Below, piece after piece: positions 57,653 to 64,000 of a stretch of 64,000 bases of DNA (the stretch's first letter is position 1; each line of letters begins with the position of its first letter). Below the pieces are notes generated by a model, which saw nothing but the letters and a program-made list of their open reading frames with translations, had not been told where the DNA came from and ran no database searches. This DNA comes from CALMEC01 sp964628685 (GTDB lineage: Bacteria > Actinomycetota > Thermoleophilia > Miltoncostaeales > Miltoncostaeaceae). Made by a program: the position numbers and the translations under genes. The stretch is from the NCBI GenBank assembly GCA_964628685.1, contig CAZVNM010000005.1, positions 62,001 through 126,000 of the forward strand. Reading direction: 5' to 3'.

Positions 57653-60600
57653 GTGCTCAAGCGCATCTCCATCCGTGGGTTCAAGTCGTTCGCCGACCCG
57701 ACCACCCTGGACTTCGGTCCCGGGGTCAACGTGGTGGTCGGTCCGAACGGTTCGGGCAAGAGCAACCTGGCGGAGGCGATCGTCTGGGCGCTTGGCGAGC
57801 AGCGGTCCGCCCGCCTGCGCGCACCGGGCATGCAGGACGTGCTCTACCAGGGGGCGTCGTCACGGCCGCCCGCGGGCCAGGCCGAGGTCGTCCTCCAGTT
57901 CGACGGTGACGACGACGTCGCCGAGATGGAGGTGAGCCGTCAGCTGACGCGTGCCGGCGACGCCGCGTACCGGCTGAACCGCACGACGTGCCGCCTGCTG
58001 GACGTGCAGGAGGCGCTCGCGACGCGGGCCCTCGGTGGTGACGCGCTCGCCGTCATCCGTCAGGGGCAGGTGGAGGCGATCGCAACCAGCAGGCCGGAGC
58101 AGCGGCGCGCCATGCTGGACGAGGCCGCGGGTGTGGGGGTCGCCAAGCGCCGCCGGCGTCGCGCGGAGCTGAAGCTCAACCGCATCGCCGACAAGCTCGA
58201 CCGGGCTCGTGACCTCGCCGGCGAACTGGCGGGCCGCACGAAGACCCTGGAGCGTCAGGCGCGGGCGGCCGAGCGGGCCGCGGCGATCGAGGCCGAGATG
58301 GAGAGCCTGCGCGAACGCGAGCGCATCGCCCGGGCGGTCGTGGCCGCACACGGTCTCACGGTCGCGGTGAGCGCCCTCGAGGACGCCCGTCGCGGGCAGC
58401 GGACGGCGGAGACGGAGCTCGCCGCACGTCAGCAGGAGCGGGAGCGCGACACCGCCGAGCAGGCACGCGCGGGGGCCGTCCTCGAACGGGCCGACGCCGC
58501 CGCCACGCGGGTGCGAAGCGCGCAGGAGCGCGTCGCCGGTCGCGCCGAGCTGGCCGCCGAGCGCGTGGCCGAGCTCGAATCACGTCAGGAACGTCTGGGC
58601 GCGGCCAAGGCCGACGCCGCGCGCCGCCTGGTGGAGCTGGCGGCCACGGAGGAGCGCATCCACGGCGAGATCGCCGCCGCCTCCGGCGAACTGCGCACCG
58701 CCCAGGAGGCGCTTGACGCCCACGAGGCGACCGCCGCCACCACGCGGACCGCCGAGATGGAGGCCGCCGAGACCGTGCGACGCCTCGGCGCGGAGCTCGC
58801 CTCGGCGGAGGGTGCCCTGGCCGACGCCGGCCGGCGCGAGGACAAGGCCGCGCGGGCGGTGCAGACGGCGATCGACGGGCTCGCCCAGGCCGCCGGGCCG
58901 AATCCGCAGCAGGTGGCCCGTGCCGAACGGCGCGACGAGATCGCGACCCGCCGCGTGGAGCGCGACATCGCCCGCACCGAGGCGGCACAGGGCGTGTGGG
59001 AGACCGCGTCGGCCCTGCTGCGCGAGACCGAGCAGCGGCTGCGTGATTCGCGGGCGCGGGCGGACCGGCTGGCGCCCGAGGAGCGTGACGGCGACGGCAC
59101 GGCGCTCCTGGGTGACGGGGTCGAGGTGGTGGAGGGGATGGAGCGCGCGGTCGCCGCGGCGCTCGGCGCCCACGCCGAGGCCGTGCTCTGCGACGACGTG
59201 GCTGCGGCCGCCGACGCCGTCGGTGCGGGTGCCGACGCGGCGGTCGTCCCGGGTGCACATCGCGAGGGCGTCGCGCCCGCGGGTGCGGTCGCGGTGATGT
59301 CCCTGGTGACCGACTGCCCCGACAGCGCCCGCCCGCATCTGGAGCGCCTGCTGTCGGACACCTGGCTGGTCGAGGACGTCACATCGGTGCCGGCCGACCA
59401 TCCGGGGCGGTTCGTCACGCGCGAGGGGCTCGCGTTCACCCCCGGCCGCGGGGCGTTCAGCGCACCGCGCGAGGCATGGGCTCGGCGCATCCTCCACCGG
59501 CGGGCCCTCGAGGCGGTGGCCGCGGCCGAAGGGGACGTCGCAGCCCGCCGTGGCGAGGTGGACGAGGCCGACCGTGCGCGGGGCGCGATGCGGGCACGGC
59601 GCGCGGCGAGTGAGCGCGCGGCGAGCACGGCGTCACGCGCCCTGGCTGGTCTGCGGGCCGAGGCGGAGCTGATCGCGGGACGCCGTCAGCGTCTGGAACT
59701 CGACCGGGTGGAGTCGGAGCGGCTGCAGCAGGCGGCGGTGCGGGCGCGGGGCGAGGCGCAGGCCGCGGTGCACGCCCTCGGCGGCGAGCTCGAGGTCGCA
59801 CAGTCGCGTCTGGCCGCCGCGCGCGACGGTGTGCGACACCTGGACGCCGCGCTCGAGGAGCACCGCGCGTCGGTTCGAAGCGCACGGGCGGCGGCGAGCG
59901 CCGCCGACGCACGCGCCGGCGAGGTGCAGGCCGCAGCCGCCGCGGCCCGTGCCCTGGTCGGCCGTGCCGACATCCTCCCGGAGCGCCTCGCCCTCGTGAC
60001 GCGGGCGGCCGCGGCGCTCACGGAGCTCGCGGCCACGCTCACACCGGCGGCCGAGACGCTCAGGGAGGGCCTGGCACGGGCCAGGGAGTCATTCCGGACG
60101 GTGGAGTCCCGGATCGCCGAGGCGCACCGGCGGGTCGAGGCGGCAGGCCGCGCGGCGGGCGATGCGCGCGGCGCCGCCGAGCGCGCCGAGGTGGAGCACC
60201 GCGTCGCGAACGAGCGGGCCGTCGAGGCCGGACCGGTGCCGGACGAGCTTCCCGAGGAGGTCGACGATCCGCAGGAGGTGGCCGGCCAGCTGGCGGACCT
60301 CGAGCGGCGCCGGCTCAACATCGGCGCCGTCAACGCGCTGGCGGCGAGCGAGCGCACCGAGCTCGCCGAGCGCGAGCGTCACCTGGTCGAGCAGATCGAC
60401 GACCTCGAGGCCAGCCGCCAGGCCCTCGCGGGGCACCTGACGGAGCTGGACGACGCGGTGGACGAGGGCTTCGAGGCCATGTTCAACGCCGTCGCCACGC
60501 GTTTTTCGGAGGTGGTGGGACTCCTCTTTCCGGGTGGCACCGGCCGTCTGCGCCTGGTGGAGCCCGAGGACGAGGACGGTGAACAGGGCATCGAGGTCGA

Positions 60601-60976
60601 GGTGGTGCCCGCCAACAAGCGTCCGCGCGCCATGTCGCTCATGTCGGGTGGTGAGCGGTCGCTCATCGCCATGAGCTTCCTGCTGTCGCTCGCCATGTCG
60701 CGGCCCGCGCCCTTCTATCTCCTGGACGAGGTGGAGGCCGCGCTCGACGACGCCAACCTTCGCCGGTTCCTGGGGGTCCTGCGGCGGCTCTCCGGTGAGA
60801 CGCAGTTCATCGTCATCACCCACCAGCAGCCCACGGTCGAGATCGCCGATACGCTCTTCGGCGTGACGATGGGTGGCAACGGCGTGTCCCAGATCCTTTC
60901 GCGGCGACTGGCCCAGTCGGTCGAGGGGCCGGCACGGCCGTACGTGCGTCGCCAGCTGCGGTTGGTGGGCTCATGA
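57653..60976 (+). CDS. smc: Chromosome segregation protein SMC
   Basis: The 1107-residue SMC ATPase has Walker A GPNGSGKSN at about residues 30-38, a long coiled coil with a central hinge (about 480-600), and the C-terminal ABC signature LMSGGERSLIAMSFL with Walker B FYLLDEVEAALDD and ITHQQPTVEIAD. It is at the short end of the family (about 1150-1200). With ScpAB it compacts and segregates chromosomes. GTG start 8 bases after the rnc stop; ftsY overlaps as ATGA. Confidence 0.96.
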   Translation: MLKRISIRGFKSFADPTTLDFGPGVNVVVGPNGSGKSNLAEAIVWALGEQRSARLRAPGMQDVLYQGASSRPPAGQAEVVLQFDGDDDVAEMEVSRQLTRAGDAAYRLNRTTCRLLDVQEALATRALGGDALAVIRQGQVEAIATSRPEQRRAMLDEAAGVGVAKRRRRRAELKLNRIADKLDRARDLAGELAGRTKTLERQARAAERAAAIEAEMESLRERERIARAVVAAHGLTVAVSALEDARRGQRTAETELAARQQERERDTAEQARAGAVLERADAAATRVRSAQERVAGRAELAAERVAELESRQERLGAAKADAARRLVELAATEERIHGEIAAASGELRTAQEALDAHEATAATTRTAEMEAAETVRRLGAELASAEGALADAGRREDKAARAVQTAIDGLAQAAGPNPQQVARAERRDEIATRRVERDIARTEAAQGVWETASALLRETEQRLRDSRARADRLAPEERDGDGTALLGDGVEVVEGMERAVAAALGAHAEAVLCDDVAAAADAVGAGADAAVVPGAHREGVAPAGAVAVMSLVTDCPDSARPHLERLLSDTWLVEDVTSVPADHPGRFVTREGLAFTPGRGAFSAPREAWARRILHRRALEAVAAAEGDVAARRGEVDEADRARGAMRARRAASERAASTASRALAGLRAEAELIAGRRQRLELDRVESERLQQAAVRARGEAQAAVHALGGELEVAQSRLAAARDGVRHLDAALEEHRASVRSARAAASAADARAGEVQAAAAAARALVGRADILPERLALVTRAAAALTELAATLTPAAETLREGLARARESFRTVESRIAEAHRRVEAAGRAAGDARGAAERAEVEHRVANERAVEAGPVPDELPEEVDDPQEVAGQLADLERRRLNIGAVNALAASERTELAERERHLVEQIDDLEASRQALAGHLTELDDAVDEGFEAMFNAVATRFSEVVGLLFPGGTGRLRLVEPEDEDGEQGIEVEVVPANKRPRAMSLMSGGERSLIAMSFLLSLAMSRPAPFYLLDEVEAALDDANLRRFLGVLRRLSGETQFIVITHQQPTVEIADTLFGVTMGGNGVSQILSRRLAQSVEGPARPYVRRQLRLVGS

Positions 60977-61971
60977 CCCCGGATCTCGTGCCGTGGGCGG
61001 AGCTCTTCGGCCTGCCGGTCCCGGCGGTGGAGGAGGTGGAGGCCCAGGAGAAGAAGGGTGGGCTCTTCCGCCGGCTGCGCGCCAAGATGACCGGGCCCCA
61101 GCAGGCGATCTCGCCGCAGCTCGCGGCCATCTACGCGCCCAAGCTGGTGGACGAGGACACATGGCTCGACCTGGAGGAGGCCCTCATCCTGGCCGATGCC
61201 GGGACCGACGCCACCGAGGACCTCGTGGACGCCATGCGCGCCGCCACCCGTGAGGGACGGGTGGTCGGTGGTCAGGAGCTTGCGAAGGAGCTCTGGCGCG
61301 AGGTGGCCAGGCGGATGTCGCCGGAGCCGCCGCGCATCGCGCTCGACGGCGGACCCACCGTCATCCTGGTGGTGGGGGTCAACGGCACCGGCAAGACCAC
61401 GACGATCGGCAAGCTCGCCCACCGTCTGGCGTCGCTCGACCAGAAGGTCGTGATCGGCGCCGCAGACACGTTCCGCGCCGCGGCCATCGAGCAGCTGGCG
61501 ATCTGGGCGGACCGGGCGGGCGCACAGCTCGTGCGGCAGGGGCCGGGCGCCGACCCGGGGGCGGTGGCCTACGACGCGATCGCCGCCGGACAGTCCCGAG
61601 GCGCCGACGTGGTCATCATCGACACCGCCGGCCGGCTGCAGACCCAGAAGAACCTCATGGACGAGCTGCGCAAGGTGGCGGGTGTCGCGCGCAAGCTCGA
61701 TGCCGACGCGCCGCACGAGACGCTCCTGGTGCTGGACGGCACGACCGGCCAGAACGGCATCAGCCAGGCGAAGCTCTTCAACGAGGCCACGCCGCTCACC
61801 GGGGTGGTGCTCACCAAGATGGACGGCATCGCCAAGGGCGGCATCGTCCTGTCCATCCGCAGCCAGCTGGGGCTCCCGGTCAAGCTGGTGGGGGTGGGGG
61901 AGGCCATGGAGGACCTGCAGCCGTTCGACGCGCAGGCGTTCGCCCGGGCCATCTTCTCGCCGGAGGCCTAG
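60973..61971 (+). CDS. ftsY: Signal recognition particle receptor FtsY
   Basis: FtsY (332 residues) is the membrane receptor of SRP. The N domain (to about 125) is preceded by only a short acidic stretch (PAVEEVEAQEKKGG) instead of a long A domain. The G domain has GVNGTGKTTTIGKLAHRL, AADTFRAAAIEQL, DTAGRLQTQKNLMDEL and TKMDGIAKGG. ATGA overlap with smc; ffh follows 60 bp later with its own promoter. Confidence 0.97.
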   Translation: MTPDLVPWAELFGLPVPAVEEVEAQEKKGGLFRRLRAKMTGPQQAISPQLAAIYAPKLVDEDTWLDLEEALILADAGTDATEDLVDAMRAATREGRVVGGQELAKELWREVARRMSPEPPRIALDGGPTVILVVGVNGTGKTTTIGKLAHRLASLDQKVVIGAADTFRAAAIEQLAIWADRAGAQLVRQGPGADPGAVAYDAIAAGQSRGADVVIIDTAGRLQTQKNLMDELRKVAGVARKLDADAPHETLLVLDGTTGQNGISQAKLFNEATPLTGVVLTKMDGIAKGGIVLSIRSQLGLPVKLVGVGEAMEDLQPFDAQAFARAIFSPEA

Positions 61972-62013
61972 CGACGGCGCACGTCCGGGGTCGGTGTGGA
62001 CCCCGGGACGTTG

Positions 62014-62019
62014 TACACT
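62014..62019 (+). promoter_or_regulatory. -10 box TACACT for ffh
   Basis: TACACT 12 bases before the ATG at 62032, predicting a leader of about five nt. Confidence 0.5.
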
Positions 62020-62031
62020 GCGACGCTGCCT

Positions 62032-63357
62032 ATGTTCGACGCACTCTCCGACAAACTCCAGGGGATCTTCTCCGGCCTGCGTGGCAAGGGGAAGCTGACC
62101 TCGGGCGACATCGACCGCGCGATGCGCGCAATCCGGATGTCGCTCCTCGAGGCAGACGTCAGCCTGCCGGTCGTCAAGCGTCTGACCGAGGCGATCAAGG
62201 CGCGTGCGACGGGCGCCGAGGTGATGCAGTCGCTCACCCCCGACCAGCAGGTCGTGAAGATCGTCAACGAGGAGCTCGCCGCCCTCATGGGCGGGACCGT
62301 CGCCCGGCTGCCGATGGCGTCCAAGCCGCCCACGATCATCCTGATGGCCGGCCTGCAGGGGTCCGGAAAGACGACCTTCTGCGCCAAGCTCGCCCACGAG
62401 CTCCGCTCGCAGGGACGCGCGCCGCTCATGGTGGCCTGCGACCTGCAGCGCCCCGCGGCCATGGATCAGCTGGAGGTCCTCGGGCGCCAGATCGACGTGC
62501 CGGTGCACCGCGAGGACTCCAAGGATCCCGTGGCGGTCGCGTCCAACGGCGTGCGCGAGGCGCGGCGTCAGGCCCGTGACGTGGTGATCATCGACACCGC
62601 CGGCCGCCTGACCGTGGACGAGGAGATGATGGGGCAGCTCATCGCGGTGCACGGTGCGATCGCACCGACCGCGGTGGTCCTGGTGCTGGATGCCATGACC
62701 GGTCAGTCGGCCGTCGAGGTGGCGCAGGCATTCAAGGAGGCCGTGGACTTCGACGGTGTCGTGCTCACCAAGCTGGACGGTGACGCGCGCGGTGGCGCGG
62801 CGCTCTCGATCCGGGCGGTGACCGGCAAGCCGATCCTCTACGTCGGCACCGGCGAGAAGGTCGGCGCCCTCGAGACCTTCCACCCCGACCGCATGGCGCA
62901 GCGCATCCTTGGGATGGGCGACGTGCTGACCCTGATCGACCAGGCCGAGCGCCACGTCGACAAGGACGTCGCGGAGGGACTCGCCAAGCGCATCAAGGGC
63001 GGCGGCGCGTTCACGCTCGAGGACATGCTCGAGCAGATGAAGCAGATTCGCAAGATGGGGCCGCTGAGCGGTATCCTCGGCATGATCCCGGGGCTCTCGC
63101 AGATGAAGAAGCTGAAGGAAGCGGACATCGACGAGCGTCAGATGGACCGGGTCGAGGCGATCATCCTCAGCATGACCCCAGCGGAGCGGCGCAAGCCCGA
63201 CCTCATCAACGGCAGTCGGCGGAAGCGGATCGCGCAGGGCAGCGGCACCAGCGTGCAGGAGATCAATCAGCTGCTCTCGCAGTTCAAGCAGATGCAGAAG
63301 ATGATGAAGATGATCGGGAAGGGCGGCCGCCTGCCGTCCAATTTGTTCGGAATGTAG
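62032..63357 (+). CDS. ffh: Signal recognition particle protein Ffh
   Basis: The 441-residue SRP54 homologue has the N domain MFDALSDKLQGIFSGLRGKGKLT, G-domain GLQGSGKTTFCAKLAHEL, DLQRPAAMDQL, DTAGRLTVDEEMMGQL, TKLDGDARGG, and the Met-rich M domain with IKGGGAFTLEDMLEQMKQIRKMG and MMKMIGKGG that binds signal peptides and 4.5S RNA. It is followed by rpsP, as in most bacteria. No ffs RNA gene was seen. Confidence 0.97.
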   Translation: MFDALSDKLQGIFSGLRGKGKLTSGDIDRAMRAIRMSLLEADVSLPVVKRLTEAIKARATGAEVMQSLTPDQQVVKIVNEELAALMGGTVARLPMASKPPTIILMAGLQGSGKTTFCAKLAHELRSQGRAPLMVACDLQRPAAMDQLEVLGRQIDVPVHREDSKDPVAVASNGVREARRQARDVVIIDTAGRLTVDEEMMGQLIAVHGAIAPTAVVLVLDAMTGQSAVEVAQAFKEAVDFDGVVLTKLDGDARGGAALSIRAVTGKPILYVGTGEKVGALETFHPDRMAQRILGMGDVLTLIDQAERHVDKDVAEGLAKRIKGGGAFTLEDMLEQMKQIRKMGPLSGILGMIPGLSQMKKLKEADIDERQMDRVEAIILSMTPAERRKPDLINGSRRKRIAQGSGTSVQEINQLLSQFKQMQKMMKMIGKGGRLPSNLFGM

Positions 63358-63369
63358 ACAGGAGTTCAG

Positions 63370-63618
63370 TTGGTCAAGATTCGCCTCGCCCGTGTGGGCA
63401 GCAAGAAGAATTCGATCTACCGGGTGGTGGTCGCCGACTCGCGTTCCCCGCGCGACGGCCGCAACATCGAGACGATCGGTCGCTACAACCCGCAGACCGA
63501 GCCGTCGCTGGTCGAGATCGACCTCCAGAAGGTCAACGACTGGGTCGGCAAGGGCGCCCAGCCGACGCCGGCCGTCAAGAAGCTCATCAAGATCGCCGAG
63601 TCCCAGGCGGCCGCCTGA
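63370..63618 (+). CDS. rpsP: 30S ribosomal protein S16
   Basis: The 82-residue S16 begins VKIRLARVGSKKNSIYRVVVADSRSPRDGRNIETIGRYNP. It starts at TTG (63370) with the Shine-Dalgarno AGGAG five bases upstream; no ATG or GTG fits. The order ffh-rpsP-khpA-rimM is the classic one. Confidence 0.96.
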   Translation: MVKIRLARVGSKKNSIYRVVVADSRSPRDGRNIETIGRYNPQTEPSLVEIDLQKVNDWVGKGAQPTPAVKKLIKIAESQAAA

Positions 63619-63619
63619 C

Positions 63620-63868
63620 ATGGCGGCCGAGGCCGCGATCGGTGAGATGATCGCCGAGCTGGCGCGCGGGCTCGTCGAGTCGCCGGACGCGGTCCGCGTG
63701 GAGCATCGCGCCGACCGTGATCGCGTGGTGTTCGAGCTCATGGTGCCCGAGGGCGAGCGCGGACAGGTGATCGGCCGCGGCGGCCGGGTGGCGCACGCGC
63801 TTCGCACCGTCACGCAGGCGGCGGGTCGCTCGCAGGACGTGCGGGCCGCGCTCGACATCGTCGACTGA
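63620..63868 (+). CDS. khpA: KH-domain RNA-binding protein KhpA
   Basis: The 82-residue KH protein has the type II KH core with GxxG in QVIGRGGRVAHALRTV (about residues 50-60). KhpA, with KhpB/Jag, binds many RNAs and influences cell division. ATG follows the rpsP stop by one base (TGACATG). Confidence 0.93.
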   Translation: MAAEAAIGEMIAELARGLVESPDAVRVEHRADRDRVVFELMVPEGERGQVIGRGGRVAHALRTVTQAAGRSQDVRAALDIVD

Positions 63869-63904
63869 TCCGCCGGGCTCCGGCGTCGCCCGGCCCGACT
63901 CCAC

Positions 63905-64000
63905 ATGACCCGTCCCAACCCGGACCCGGCATCACCGGTGGTGATCGGAACCCTGGGACGCGCCCACGGCGTCCACGGGGACCTGCACGCACGCGCCACG
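63905..64000 (+). CDS. rimM: Ribosome maturation factor RimM, 5' part
   Basis: The first 32 codons are visible and run off the window. After a 12-residue lead, VVIGTLGRAHGVHGDLHARA matches the RimM N-terminus (normally VGRIxGxHGIRGEV). RimM helps mature 16S rRNA near S19. The gene position after rpsP-khpA supports the call. Confidence 0.9.
   Translation, partial: MTRPNPDPASPVVIGTLGRAHGVHGDLHARAT

Noticed and set aside
60715..63999. A 1094-codon open frame on the minus strand across ftsY, ffh and rpsP
   Set aside because: High GC opens antisense frames; composition is His/Arg/Gly-rich, there are no domains, and the plus strand holds conserved genes.

Overview
The window is a dense, very GC-rich (about 70% or more by eye) stretch of bacterial chromosome with essentially only vertically inherited housekeeping genes. 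Gene content points to a monoderm Actinomycetota lineage, most likely a deep branch such as Thermoleophilia (inference). The supporting signs are lipid II amidation genes (murT/gatD), LL-diaminopimelate aminotransferase next to dapF, a DUF177-rpmF-plsX-acpP-rnc-smc-ftsY-ffh-rpsP-khpA-rimM supercluster, Cys4 forms of L28 and L32, an Actinobacteria/Firmicutes-type LexA box, and a PriA that still has intact helicase motifs. I found no rRNA, tRNA, CRISPR array, IS element or prophage. The first gene (ftsK) and last gene (rimM) are cut by the window ends.

Layout. 1-5.1 kb: ftsK, rodZ-like, cinA, thpR, recA. 5.1-8.6 kb: a membrane protein and a PAS-GAF-GGDEF-EAL protein. 8.6-11.8 kb: pyruvate dehydrogenase E1alpha/E1beta/E2 on the minus strand. 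12.2-17.1 kb: miaB, miaA, dapF, dapL, dut. 17.2-19.6 kb: a small accessory patch with an RHH/MazF toxin-antitoxin pair, two proteins of unknown role and a glyoxalase-like protein. 19.6-23.2 kb: rpiA-murT-methyltransferase-gatD on the minus strand. 23.2-30.7 kb: assorted genes including yqgE, a macrodomain protein, rpoD, an OmpA-type lipid-anchor-less membrane protein, an SOS-controlled orphan and a very small stand-alone transcript. 30.7-35.2 kb: glutaredoxin-like, aroA, cmk, plsC, der. 35.3-41.5 kb: DUF3352 lipoprotein, metK, priA, orphan. 41.5-48.5 kb: def, fmt, rsmB, rpe, ribD, ribE, ribBA, ribH. 48.5-49.9 kb: two tandem glyoxalase-like paralogs. 50-64 kb: rpmB, divergent from recG-rsmD-coaD-sepIVA-like-DUF177-rpmF-plsX, then acpP-rnc-smc-ftsY-ffh-rpsP-khpA-rimM.

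Gene expression style. Genes in operons overlap by RTGA (start codon sharing bases with the previous stop). Many first genes of a transcript have a TANNNT -10 box ending 6 or 7 bases before an ATG/GTG, so the mRNA would begin at the start codon (leaderless). Genes with leaders instead have the -10 box 25-40 bases upstream plus a clear Shine-Dalgarno. cmk seems to start at CTG within a CTGA overlap, and rpoD has no ATG/GTG/TTG start in frame.

The most unusual things I can support are the SOS-box orphan at 28563-29012 with a textbook promoter, the tiny super-Shine-Dalgarno transcript at about 29148-29307, the methyltransferase wedged between murT and gatD, the non-canonical starts of rpoD and cmk, and an RNase III lacking a catalytic aspartate. 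I did not find a clearly new multi-gene defence or mobile system.
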